A stretch of 64,000 bases of DNA from CAIVAT01 sp964525995. Its GTDB lineage: Bacteria; Bacteroidota; Bacteroidia; Bacteroidales; FEN-979. The translations under genes and the position numbers were made by a program. The stretch is taken from positions 1 through 64,000 of the forward strand of contig CAZGIM010000014.1 of assembly GCA_964525995.1 (NCBI GenBank). The letters are read 5' to 3'. Below, in pieces: positions 53,802 to 62,720 of this stretch. Numbering within the stretch: the first letter of the stretch is position 1; every line of letters starts with the position of its first letter. The notes under the pieces were generated by a model that did no database searches, was not told where the DNA came from, and worked only from the letters and a program-made list of their open reading frames with translations.

Positions 53802-54571
53802 GCCGTCTCCAGAAACTCTGTAACGAGACCGGAAAATTCCCCGGGAGCGTCAGCGTGAACCCAGTGCGAAGCGTTTGCAATGGTTTTCACTACCGCACCG
53901 GGGAATTTCGTTTTCAAAACCGGAATCTCCTCCTCCGGTATGTACGACGATAATCCACCCCGGATTATTAAAACCGGTCGGGTAAAGGTTCCCGGAGCAT
54001 CCATTTCCCTGAAGACTGCCAACAAATTTTCATCGATCGCTTTCAGATTGATACGCCAGTCGAGCCGCCCCGGACTCCTCCAATACACATTCTTCAATAG
54101 AAATTGCCTCAGGCGCGGTGACGGAATTAGACCTGATAACCGGGCATCAACTTCGCTTCTCGACGTTATACCGTTGAAATCAACCGCCTTCATCGCATTT
54201 AATAACTGTTGATGTTCCTTGCCGGGAGGAGTGGGTCGCATCGAAATATCAACGATTACAAGCTTTTTTACAAGTTCAGGATAATGAAGGGAAAAATACA
54301 TCGCCACTTTCCCCCCCAGCGAATGGCCGATAAGGTTGATGTTACGGAGATCGTTTACCTCCATGAATTCCAACAGGTCCTGCTCCATCGAAGGGAAGTC
54401 GAACAGTGGACTGTGAGGTGACTGTCCGTGATTCCTCAGATCAGGGATATATACGCTGAAACGCCCGGAAATACTGCGTCCGAATGTCACCCAGTTATCG
54501 GAAACACCAAATAATCCATGCAAAATGACTACCGGATCCCCTGAGCCGAAGTGACGGAAAAACAATTGCAT
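53795..54571 (-). CDS. Alpha/beta-fold hydrolase (YbfF-like esterase)
   Basis: The 258-residue protein has the alpha/beta-hydrolase pattern: oxyanion HGLFGVSDNW, nucleophile Ser in GHSLGGKVAMYF, PVLIIRGGLSSYI before the acid residue and ASHWVHADAPGEF with the catalytic His. Family members near this are YbfF-type esterases of broad specificity; the substrate is unknown. It is a single gene, divergent from the aminomutase cassette. Confidence 0.88.
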   Translation of the reverse strand: MQLFFRHFGSGDPVVILHGLFGVSDNWVTFGRSISGRFSVYIPDLRNHGQSPHSPLFDFPSMEQDLLEFMEVNDLRNINLIGHSLGGKVAMYFSLHYPELVKKLVIVDISMRPTPPGKEHQQLLNAMKAVDFNGITSRSEVDARLSGLIPSPRLRQFLLKNVYWRSPGRLDWRINLKAIDENLLAVFREMDAPGTFTRPVLIIRGGLSSYIPEEEIPVLKTKFPGAVVKTIANASHWVHADAPGEFSGLVTEFLETAQ

Positions 54572-54782
54572 CTGAGTGAATTATTAACAGAATTTTGTTG
54601 AAAAAAAATCTAATACCGCGGTTAAAAGTACATAAAATTGTCACCTATTTGCATGTTGATTTTTTAATTAAAACAGACCCACAGACAGTAACGTTAAAAA
54701 CCATAAATTCAGCAAGTTAAATTGATTCAGTTCCGATACCGGGCTGCATGATTCAAAGGTTTCAAAGTTAGAAATCATCCAA

Positions 54783-56057
54783 ATGGAAAAAGAACCAATA
54801 GAAAAACTGACCTTCCCGCCCCATCCCGAATTGTCTGACGAAGAAGAACCTCCAGGTAAACCCACTTTTATTGATGAAGCCACGCTGATCGACGAATATT
54901 TCAAATCGCGGATCGAGCGTGAGAAGGTAATCGTCAGTGAGCGTTCGGTTACTTTCCTTCAGACTCATTTCCCTGATGCCACCTTAAAGGACTGGAACAA
55001 CTGGCACTGGCAAATCAGAAACAGCATTCGTTCAATTGACCAACTTTCAAAATTTATTCGGCTTTCCGACAGTGAAATCAAGCCCGACGGCCCTAACGGA
55101 CAGTCGCTGCCCCTTCGGATTTCACCCTATTACCTGAGCCTGCTCGATCCGGACAATCCTGAGCAACCATTACGAAAATGTGTGGTTCCGGTGTTTGATG
55201 AGTTTATCGTTCATCCCTCGGAGGCTTCAGATCCTTTGTCGGAAGAGACCGACAGCCCGGTTCCGAATATTGTCCATCGGTATCCCGACCGGGTCCTTTT
55301 CCTGGTTACCGGTTTCTGTTCTACCTATTGCCGGTACTGTACCAGAACCAGGATGGTTGCGAAGGACAAGTGTCATATCGGGGTACAGGCATGGGAGCCC
55401 GGGTTAAATTACATTGAACAGCACAAAGAGATCCGCGATGTGTTGATCTCCGGGGGTGATCCCCTCACCATGCCCGATCTCCATGTCGAATACCTCCTTG
55501 CGCGGCTGCGGTCCATCCCTCACGTCGAGATCATCCGGATCGGAACCAAGGTACCGGTTGTCTTGCCGCAACGTATCACACGACCGTTAGTAAGCATGCT
55601 TCGTAAGTATCATCCACTCTATCTCAGCATCCATTTTACCCACAGCGACGAGCTGACACCCGAGGTGAAGGAAGCTTGCGAAAAGTTAGCCAATTCAGGG
55701 ATCCCGCTGGGTAGCCAGACGGTTTTGCTGAAAGGAGTCAACGATAGTGTAGAGGCGATGAAAAGGCTGATGCAGGGATTATTAAAAACGAGGGTGAGAC
55801 CTTACTACCTGTATCAGTGCGATCCGGTCGTCGGAACCAGCCATTTCAGAACGCCGGTCAGCAAAGGTCTTGAAATCATCAGAGGGCTGAGAGGACACAC
55901 AACCGGCTATGCCGTCCCGACTTACGTGGTCGATGCTCCCGGCGGTGGCGGTAAAATACCCCTGCTTCCCGATTATACCAAAGGATACGACGACGATTTC
56001 CTGCTTCTCGAAAACTACGAAGGCCGCACTTTCAGATACCCTGATTTTACCCGATAG
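54783..56057 (+). CDS. kamA: Lysine 2,3-aminomutase (radical SAM, KamA family)
   Basis: The 424-residue enzyme has the radical SAM cluster motif CSTYCRYC (C179, C183, C186) followed by TR (R188), and the substrate- and PLP-binding residues of Clostridium lysine 2,3-aminomutase at matching spacing: D347 (QCDPV), D384 (VVDAPGGGG) and PLP lysine K391. It should therefore make L-beta-lysine from L-lysine. The short EpmB-type members of the family lack this full C-terminal part. The next gene begins three bases after its stop, so it leads a four-gene cassette with two ATP-grasp ligases and a GNAT protein. Confidence 0.88.
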   Translation: MEKEPIEKLTFPPHPELSDEEEPPGKPTFIDEATLIDEYFKSRIEREKVIVSERSVTFLQTHFPDATLKDWNNWHWQIRNSIRSIDQLSKFIRLSDSEIKPDGPNGQSLPLRISPYYLSLLDPDNPEQPLRKCVVPVFDEFIVHPSEASDPLSEETDSPVPNIVHRYPDRVLFLVTGFCSTYCRYCTRTRMVAKDKCHIGVQAWEPGLNYIEQHKEIRDVLISGGDPLTMPDLHVEYLLARLRSIPHVEIIRIGTKVPVVLPQRITRPLVSMLRKYHPLYLSIHFTHSDELTPEVKEACEKLANSGIPLGSQTVLLKGVNDSVEAMKRLMQGLLKTRVRPYYLYQCDPVVGTSHFRTPVSKGLEIIRGLRGHTTGYAVPTYVVDAPGGGGKIPLLPDYTKGYDDDFLLLENYEGRTFRYPDFTR

Positions 56058-56060
56058 TCT

Positions 56061-57056
56061 ATGAACATCGGCTTGACCTACGATTTACGGTCCGACTATC
56101 TTAAAGAGGGTTTTACCGAAGAAGAGACTGCCGAGTTCGATCGTGATAGCACTATTGAGGAGCTCGAGAAATCGTTGATCCGTTTAGGACATAGCACTGA
56201 CCGGATTGGAAATTTACGCCATCTGGTCGGGCGGCTGGCGGCGGGTGACCGTTGGGACCTGGTATTCAACATCTGTGAGGGAATGTTCGGGATCGGGCGC
56301 GAGGCACAGGTCCCGGCCCTTCTCGACGCCTACCAGATTGCTTATACCTTTTCCGATCCCCTGGTGTTGTCGCTCTCCCTTCACAAAGCGATGACCAAAG
56401 AGCTTCTCAGGGCCGGAGGTATCGCCACCCCGCGCTTTTATGTTGTTCAACACACTGATGACATCGGGAACGTTGATCTCGAATATCCGCTTTTTGTCAA
56501 ACCCAATGCCGAAGGAACCGGTAAGGGAATCCATGCTGCCTCGCGCGTTGAAAATCAGGCCGATCTCATACAGATATGCACCACCCTGCTGGAACAGTAT
56601 CCTTCAGGGCTCCTTGTTGAAGAATACCTGCCGGGACGTGAATTTACCGTTGGCATAATCGGAACCGGAAAAGAGAGCCGGGTGATCGGGATCATGGAAA
56701 TAGACTTTCAAAAGCGTGATACCAACAACATTTACTCTTACCAGACCAAAACGGATTACCTCGAAGCCGTGAGCTATAAAGCGCCGGAACCCGCGATCGC
56801 CGACCCCTGTAAAGCTTTAGCCATAAAAGCCTGGAATCTGTTAGGATGCCGTGATGCCGGACGGATTGATATCAGGATGGACCGCCACGGGATTCCTAAT
56901 TTTATTGAGATTAATCCGCTTGCCGGGTTGGATAAAGTGCATTCCGATCTTCCCATTTTGGCTTATATGAACGGATTTGATTTCGACGGGATCATTGGAG
57001 CCATCATCGAATCGGCCGGTAAGAGAATCATGGTACCGGGGAAAAGAGTCCGGTAA
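56061..57056 (+). CDS. D-Ala-D-Ala ligase-type ATP-grasp enzyme (first of two)
   Basis: The 331-residue protein has the ATP-grasp fold of the D-Ala-D-Ala ligase C-terminal type: LFVKPNAEGTGKGIHAASRV (ATP loop), LVEEYLPGREFTVGIIG, and the metal site RIDIRMDRHGIPNFIEINPLAG. It differs from true Ddl in length and N-terminal half (FNICEGMFGIGREAQVPALLD), so it probably joins another amino acid or peptide by an acyl-phosphate. It begins three bases after kamA; a natural substrate would be beta-lysine. The family is known mainly from sequence. Confidence 0.82.
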   Translation: MNIGLTYDLRSDYLKEGFTEEETAEFDRDSTIEELEKSLIRLGHSTDRIGNLRHLVGRLAAGDRWDLVFNICEGMFGIGREAQVPALLDAYQIAYTFSDPLVLSLSLHKAMTKELLRAGGIATPRFYVVQHTDDIGNVDLEYPLFVKPNAEGTGKGIHAASRVENQADLIQICTTLLEQYPSGLLVEEYLPGREFTVGIIGTGKESRVIGIMEIDFQKRDTNNIYSYQTKTDYLEAVSYKAPEPAIADPCKALAIKAWNLLGCRDAGRIDIRMDRHGIPNFIEINPLAGLDKVHSDLPILAYMNGFDFDGIIGAIIESAGKRIMVPGKRVR

Positions 57057-57081
57057 TAGGATCGTTCAAACCAACAGGAAG

Positions 57082-58056
57082 ATGAAGAAGACCATCCTGA
57101 TTCTTTATAATAAGCTGTCGAAAAAGCCCAAAGACGACGAGGCCGACGTGATTGAACAGGTTAACCTGGTGACCGGAGCGCTCCGGGAATTGAATTACCA
57201 CGTCGAATACCTGGAGGTTGATCTGAACCTGAAAGCGGCTATCACCCGGATCCGGAAAATCAATCCCTTTGCCGTCTTTAACCTGGTCGAGACCATCGGG
57301 AACAAAGGAGAATTCACTTTTTTAGCCAATTCAGTGCTCAATTACCTGCAGATACCCTACACCGGATCTCCGCTGATCCCCATGATCCATTGCTCCAATA
57401 AATACCTGGCAAAACGGGAGCTCGAACGGATCGGTATCCCGACCCCTAAAGGCTACACCCTCGATCAGGCCGGATCACTGGATCCGGATAAAAAGTACCT
57501 GATCAAACCGATCTGGGAAGAGGGATCGCTTGATCTGGATGAAGATTGTGTGTTTAGAGGCTCGGATCAGAAATTCATCCGGAATCTGAAGCATAAAAGT
57601 CGTCACCACTTCTTTATCGAGGAATTCATCGACGGGAGGGAATTCAACATCTCCATCTTAGCCGGTAAGGATGGACCGGAGGTGCTTCCTTTGGCTGAGA
57701 TGACCTTTATCGGCTATCCCGAAGGCAAGCCTAAAATGATGGGTTATACAGCCAAGTGGAAGGAACAATCCTTTGAATATTCTCACACCCGGCGTACTTT
57801 TAGGCTTCCGGAAACCGACCGGGAACTGAAATCAAGGTTGACGGAGATTTGTAAAAAGTGCTGGATTGAATTGGATCTGAAAGGGTATGTACGGATCGAT
57901 TTCAGGGTTACACCCGAGGGTGTTCCGCTGGTCATCGACATTAATCTGAATCCGTGTCTGTCGGAATCGGGAGGATTTATGGCTGCCTCCAAAAAGAAGG
58001 GACTCGCCTTTTCCCGGGTAGTCGATCGAATTCTCGCAGATGCCCTGAGGTCATAG
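57082..58056 (+). CDS. D-Ala-D-Ala ligase-type ATP-grasp enzyme (second of two)
   Basis: The 324-residue protein is also of the D-Ala-D-Ala ligase type: FNLVETIGNKGEFTFLAN, YLIKPIWEEGSLDLDEDCV, FFIEEFIDGREFNISILAG and the metal site VRIDFRVTPEGVPLVIDINLNP. Only distantly alike, the two ATP-grasp genes probably catalyse successive ligations. The ATG at 57082 with AGGAAG upstream is chosen; an overlapping frame from 56977 starts inside the first gene. A possible terminator follows. Confidence 0.82.
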   Translation: MKKTILILYNKLSKKPKDDEADVIEQVNLVTGALRELNYHVEYLEVDLNLKAAITRIRKINPFAVFNLVETIGNKGEFTFLANSVLNYLQIPYTGSPLIPMIHCSNKYLAKRELERIGIPTPKGYTLDQAGSLDPDKKYLIKPIWEEGSLDLDEDCVFRGSDQKFIRNLKHKSRHHFFIEEFIDGREFNISILAGKDGPEVLPLAEMTFIGYPEGKPKMMGYTAKWKEQSFEYSHTRRTFRLPETDRELKSRLTEICKKCWIELDLKGYVRIDFRVTPEGVPLVIDINLNPCLSESGGFMAASKKKGLAFSRVVDRILADALRS

Positions 58057-58064
58057 GGTTTTTT

Positions 58065-58107
58065 GCACTCATTCAGTTTTAAATGAACAATGAATGCGGG
58101 ATTTTTT
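58065..58107 (+). terminator. Possible weak terminator inside the KamA cassette
   Basis: GCACTCATT (58065-58073) pairs with AATGAATGC (58089-58097) with one mismatch, and T58102-58107 follows. It lies between the second ATP-grasp gene and the GNAT gene and might reduce, not stop, transcription into the GNAT gene. Confidence 0.4.
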
Positions 58108-58123
58108 ATGATAATAATAAGTT

Positions 58124-58633
58124 ATGAGTGAAGTAATCACTTTCCGGAGAGCGGTTAACGCCGGAGATCCGGAAACGGTTCGTGCCATTGCTGAATCCAC
58201 AGGTTTTTTCTATGATGTTGAGATTCCGGTAGCGGTCGAACTGGTTGAAGAAAAACTGAATTCAGGGAATGCCTGCGATTATGAATTTCTCTTTGCCGAA
58301 GTTGCCGGAAGAACAATCGGTTATACTTGTTTTGGGCCGGTTGCCGGTTCGGAGGGCAGCTTTGATCTGTACTGGATTATTGTCCACCGGGATTTTCGCG
58401 GCAAAGGAGTCGGAAAGATGTTGATGGATGAAACCCACCGGATCATTTGTGAAATGGGAGGAAGGATGGTCATTGCCGAAACCTCTTCGACGGAGAAATA
58501 TATTCCGACGCGCCGCTTTTATGAAACGCTGGGTTATAGAAATGAAGGAATGATCGCGGATTTTTATAAAGAAGGCGACGGAAAGGTATTTTTCGTAAAG
58601 CGGCTCACACAGGGCTCCAAACCTGCCTGGTAG
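58124..58633 (+). CDS. GNAT-family N-acetyltransferase
   Basis: The 169-residue protein has the GNAT acetyl-CoA site WIIVHRDFRGKGVGKMLMDE (R/Q-x2-G-x-G/A pattern: RGKGVG) and the C-terminal RRFYETLGYRNEG motif. In other organisms beta-lysine is acetylated by a GNAT enzyme (AblB) to the osmolyte N-epsilon-acetyl-beta-lysine, so it may act on the kamA product or its ligated form. It lies 67 bases after the second ATP-grasp gene, behind a weak hairpin, and is on the same strand. Confidence 0.85.
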   Translation: MSEVITFRRAVNAGDPETVRAIAESTGFFYDVEIPVAVELVEEKLNSGNACDYEFLFAEVAGRTIGYTCFGPVAGSEGSFDLYWIIVHRDFRGKGVGKMLMDETHRIICEMGGRMVIAETSSTEKYIPTRRFYETLGYRNEGMIADFYKEGDGKVFFVKRLTQGSKPAW

Positions 58634-58654
58634 CGGAACATCAGCAATAATTGC

Positions 58655-59896
58655 CTAATACCGGATCAGCGTACCTGAAGAAGAGTTGTACCGGGCAGTT
58701 TTCTTCCAGTAAAATCCTTTTGCATCATGTTTCACCGACCAGAAATCGTAAGATCCCGTGGCCCGGTCGCCGTTTTCATCGAGCATGGTACTCCCCGAAG
58801 CCCCGAAAAAGTTACCGGCTTCCAGAACAAAGGTTGATTTCAACTGGTTGATATCGGGTGAGGGTCCGGTTTTAAGACAGGTAAACGCTAAAACCCAAAG
58901 GGCATCATAAGCAGTAATGGCATAGGCCTCTGGTATTCTCCCGGTCTCGGCCTGAATTTTGCCAATCAGTGGTTCCCACTTTTCACGCGCTGCATCATCG
59001 AGTCCGTAAATCGGACAAGGCAATCCGTGGGTGCAGGCGAAACGGGCAGAAACGGAATCAGTAAGCACGGAGGAATTGAGTGCGAAGGCGGAACTGCCAT
59101 ACCAATAAACGTTGTTCAGGTTATTGAAAGCGCCGGCGGCAGAGAGAAATTGTCCCCCTTCGCCCAGGGTTACCAGGTATACTGCAACCTCATTGGGATT
59201 AAACTTTTTCAACTGAACGGCGACCAGGGTATCCAGATCGCGGAGATAGGGTGTGATTTCGGTCAGGGAGGCAGGATAGTACACCGGATTGACAACCGTA
59301 CCGCCACTTTTTTCAAAGTTCTTTCTTACGGCGGCCACCAGATCATTCCCCCACAAGTCATCGCGTACTAAAGGAACAATCACTTTGATGTTATCCTCGA
59401 CCATCATTTTATTCATGGCTTCAGCCTGGATGATGTCGGTAGAGACGAATCTGAAAATATTATCTCCCGGGATGGCCAGTGATGCCGCCACACTCGACGG
59501 ACTCACGACGAGCATCCCCCTGCTGTCGGCAAAATTTTTAATAGCCGATAACTCTGCGCTTCCATAAGGTCCGATGATAAGCCGGATCCCTTTTTGATAA
59601 AAATATTTCAACTGTTTCAGCGCTTCGGCTGTATCGGTCTTGGTATCCACAATTTCAATGGTAATCATGGTATCCGAACCCACCGATTTCAGATAAGCCT
59701 TTAAATCCTCCATGGCCAATTGCAAAGCCACAACCGAACTCTCACCCGTTGACGATCCGCCGCCGGTCAGTGTGAGCAGGACGCCGATCCGGATGCCGTT
59801 GCCTGTCACAGGCTGATAGCCTGAAAAATCCGATTTCATACATCCCAGGGTAAAAACAAGGAAGATAAAACCGGTGAAAATGATGGTCTTATTCAT
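58655..59896 (-). CDS. Periplasmic-binding-protein-type lipoprotein of an ABC transporter
   Basis: The 413-residue protein has a lipoprotein signal ending FTLGC (Cys19) and a type 1 (Leu/Ile/Val-binding) periplasmic domain beginning IRIGVLLTLTGGGSSTGESS with IGPYGSAELSAIKNFADSRG. It is the last gene of the ABC operon and overlaps the ATPase gene by one base (TGATG). Its ligand is unknown, but amino-acid-like compounds are typical of this fold. It is a second binding protein besides the domain fused to the permease. Confidence 0.85.
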   Translation of the reverse strand: MNKTIIFTGFIFLVFTLGCMKSDFSGYQPVTGNGIRIGVLLTLTGGGSSTGESSVVALQLAMEDLKAYLKSVGSDTMITIEIVDTKTDTAEALKQLKYFYQKGIRLIIGPYGSAELSAIKNFADSRGMLVVSPSSVAASLAIPGDNIFRFVSTDIIQAEAMNKMMVEDNIKVIVPLVRDDLWGNDLVAAVRKNFEKSGGTVVNPVYYPASLTEITPYLRDLDTLVAVQLKKFNPNEVAVYLVTLGEGGQFLSAAGAFNNLNNVYWYGSSAFALNSSVLTDSVSARFACTHGLPCPIYGLDDAAREKWEPLIGKIQAETGRIPEAYAITAYDALWVLAFTCLKTGPSPDINQLKSTFVLEAGNFFGASGSTMLDENGDRATGSYDFWSVKHDAKGFYWKKTARYNSSSGTLIRY

Positions 59897-60708
59897 CAGA
59901 CATATGAGTTTTTAAACATTTCAACCATTTCAGGCGTTAATTTTTCTATTTTCCTGATCTCTTCAAATTTACACAATAAATCCTCGACGGTCAACGATTT
60001 TTTCTCTTCCGCCGGAATATCTTCGATGATCTTACCATGGTGCATCATGATGGTGCGAGTTCCTAATTCCAAGGCTTGTTGCATCGAGTGGGTCACCATG
60101 AGGGTTGTCAATCGGTACTCTTTGATAAATCGTTGTGTAAGTCTGATAATCTGGTTTGCGCTTTTGGGGTCGAGCGCGGCGGTGTGTTCATCGAGCAACA
60201 GTACCCGTGGAGGCCTTAAAACGGCCATTAGCAGGGTGATTGCCTGACGTTGTCCGCCCGAGAGCGTGCCCATCAGTGTGTCGAGCCGCTCCTCCAGCTG
60301 CATATCGAGAACAGCAAGCTGTTCACGAAAATATTTTCTGAGGACGGAATTCAGCCGGATTACAGGATAACGACGACGCCCCCGGTTATAGGCCATCAAC
60401 AGATTTTCGGCAATGGTCATGCCTGGAGCTGTTCCGGAGAAGGGGTTCTGAAAAACCCTTGAAATATATTTTGCCCGCATGAAATCCGCCTTTCCTGTTA
60501 CATCCTTCCCTCCTATCAGAATAGATCCGGCATCGGGAACGGTATTGCCTGCAATAGCATTAAGCAGCGTCGATTTCCCACTGCCATTTGTCCCGATAAC
60601 GGTCACAAATTCATGTTCTTCCACAGTCAGGGTAACCTCATTCAACGCGATCATCTCATCGGGTGAACCGGCATTAAATACCTTGCGCAGTCGGTTTATC
60701 TTGATCAT
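59896..60708 (-). CDS. ABC transporter ATP-binding protein
   Basis: The 270-residue ATPase has Walker A GTNGSGKSTLLNAIAG, signature LSGGQRQAITLLMAVL, Walker B RVLLLDEHTAALDP and switch His in MVTHSMQQALELG. DEHTAALDP is typical of the ATPases that go with BPD_transp_2-type permeases and ABC_sub_bind proteins. It lies 47 bases downstream of the permease-fusion gene and overlaps the binding-protein gene by one base. Confidence 0.92.
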   Translation of the reverse strand: MIKINRLRKVFNAGSPDEMIALNEVTLTVEEHEFVTVIGTNGSGKSTLLNAIAGNTVPDAGSILIGGKDVTGKADFMRAKYISRVFQNPFSGTAPGMTIAENLLMAYNRGRRRYPVIRLNSVLRKYFREQLAVLDMQLEERLDTLMGTLSGGQRQAITLLMAVLRPPRVLLLDEHTAALDPKSANQIIRLTQRFIKEYRLTTLMVTHSMQQALELGTRTIMMHHGKIIEDIPAEEKKSLTVEDLLCKFEEIRKIEKLTPEMVEMFKNSYV

Positions 60709-60755
60709 GGTCGGATTACATAAATTTCCTTCGCGAGTTGTTTTCTTATTGGCTT

Positions 60756-62720
60756 TCAGGGCAATAACGATTCTTCGGTCTTGTTGCCTGCAGGAAGAAC
60801 CAGGGGTGGTTTTGTCAGTTTCCGGTCCTTTACCCAGGCATCGGCAGCTGAACTTACGCCATCCGGAATCCGGATGTGTAGCTCTTTCGCAATGTCGTAA
60901 TTTACGCCAAATGTGATCAGCTTATATTTTTCGAACGGGATGTATTGCGGACTTTCCCCCCTGACGACACGATCAACCAGTCGTGCCGCCTGCATGCCGC
61001 TGGCATAGTATTCAAATCCGTAAACGACCAGTGCTCCGTCGGCCAGCCGCTCAGCATCACAGGTAAATATGGGAATTCCTGCGTTCTTCGAGATCCTGAC
61101 CACCGATTCGAACGAGTTGAATACCGTGATATCGTTGATCAGTACAAACGCCTTTATCTCCTTTGAAATCAAGGCTAATGCTGCCTGATAAACATCGCTG
61201 GATCCGGAAATGGTCGTTTCGACCAATTTTATACCAGGATCAGCCTGCAGCGCCAGTTTCATGTCTTTCAGGTTAGAAATGGTATTCGGATAGGCGGGAT
61301 TATAAATGGTACCGATGGTGACATCACCCTGATAAAATTGTCTGAAGATCTTCAACAGGTCGCCGATGGGCGAAGCCCCGTAAACCCCGGTGATGTTGGG
61401 CGGATGGTCAACCGGCGATTTTCCGGCACCGATCACGAACGGATTGGCAACCGTAGCGAACACAATTGGTTTATCTTTCACCTTATTCAGCGTGGCTTGT
61501 GTAGAGGCAGTCGAAATAGGCACATAAATATCAACCTCCTCCTTGAGGTAGTGATCGATAATGGTCTGGTTGGTCGGGATATCTCCTTCGGCATTCTGTT
61601 CCAGAATGATACAGTTCTTACCATCCACATAACCCAATTGCTCCAATTCATGATATAATCCGTCGCGGGTCTTTGTGATCAGGTCGCTGTTATTTGCCAG
61701 AATCACGCCAATCTTCAATTTCCGTTGTTCATCATCACCTCCCGATACCAGTCGGAGCAATACCATTGCGACAACCAAAACCGCGATCACGGCCTCGGCG
61801 ATTACCCGGTGTTTTTTTACCTGAAACCAATGGTGGATTTTTCGCAGGAGGCCTGTCGATTCACCGCTCAGGGCTCCTGATGCAATCAGGGTCAGAAGCA
61901 CAAATATGGCGGTGATCAGTTTCAGATCATTCGGATTCATACCAACCTGCAACGCAAAGGCAACAGCCAGTCTGAAAATGATCGAACCCAGGATCACACC
62001 CAGGATCTGAAGAAACATCGACCGGGTACGCAGGATGGCCTCGCCGATTATCACGGAGGCGAGGCTGAAGATGATCGATCCGACACCCATTCCGATATCC
62101 GCGAATCCCTGATATTGTGCTATTAAAGCTCCTGATATGCCAACCAGTCCATTGGCCAGGGTGATTCCGAAAATTTTCATCCGCTTAACCGATACACCCT
62201 GCGCCGAGACCATAACCGGGTTGTTACCCGTTGCACGCATGGTGAGCCCGAAGTCGGTTTTCAGAAACAGGGAGATGAGGATCCAGAACACCATAACGAG
62301 GGCTACCAGGAAAATCATTGTCCACAGCTCAACAGGCAGTCCCGGATTGATGTCGGAAAGCGCTGAGAAAACAGTGTGACTGTTCAGAAGTGGAATGTTT
62401 GATTTCCCCATGATATGGAGATTTACCGAATAGAGACCGGTCATGACCAGGATCCCGGCCAAAAGTCCTTCAATTTTAAAGCGGGTGTGAATAAATCCGG
62501 TGATGGATCCGGCCAGGCATCCGGCCAAAAACGCGATGGGAATGACCAGAAAAGGGTTCCATCCGTCGAAGATCAGGATCGAAGCGACCGCGGCGCCTGT
62601 TGTAAAGGTGCCATCGATGGTGATATCCGGAAAGGAATAGAGCTTATAGGTTATAAAGGTTCCGACCGCCATGAAGGCATACAGTAAACCCAGATTTAAT
62701 GCTCCTAACCATAGTTCCAT
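60756..62720 (-). CDS. ABC permease fused to an ABC_sub_bind-type substrate-binding domain
   Basis: The 654-residue protein joins two parts normally made as separate proteins. Residues 1-285 are a LivH/BPD_transp_2-like permease with eight or more helices (YSFPDITIDGTFTTGAAVAS, MRATGNNPVMVSAQGVSVKR). A further helix at about 307-324 leads into a periplasmic-binding domain at about 334-654 (KLKIGVILANNSDLITKTRD, AEGDIPTNQTIIDHYLKEEV), of the ABC_sub_bind (TrpX-like) family. The binding domain is thus tethered to its channel. It overlaps the STAS gene by one base (TGATG) and precedes the ATPase gene. Confidence 0.9.
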   Translation of the reverse strand: MELWLGALNLGLLYAFMAVGTFITYKLYSFPDITIDGTFTTGAAVASILIFDGWNPFLVIPIAFLAGCLAGSITGFIHTRFKIEGLLAGILVMTGLYSVNLHIMGKSNIPLLNSHTVFSALSDINPGLPVELWTMIFLVALVMVFWILISLFLKTDFGLTMRATGNNPVMVSAQGVSVKRMKIFGITLANGLVGISGALIAQYQGFADIGMGVGSIIFSLASVIIGEAILRTRSMFLQILGVILGSIIFRLAVAFALQVGMNPNDLKLITAIFVLLTLIASGALSGESTGLLRKIHHWFQVKKHRVIAEAVIAVLVVAMVLLRLVSGGDDEQRKLKIGVILANNSDLITKTRDGLYHELEQLGYVDGKNCIILEQNAEGDIPTNQTIIDHYLKEEVDIYVPISTASTQATLNKVKDKPIVFATVANPFVIGAGKSPVDHPPNITGVYGASPIGDLLKIFRQFYQGDVTIGTIYNPAYPNTISNLKDMKLALQADPGIKLVETTISGSSDVYQAALALISKEIKAFVLINDITVFNSFESVVRISKNAGIPIFTCDAERLADGALVVYGFEYYASGMQAARLVDRVVRGESPQYIPFEKYKLITFGVNYDIAKELHIRIPDGVSSAADAWVKDRKLTKPPLVLPAGNKTEESLLP

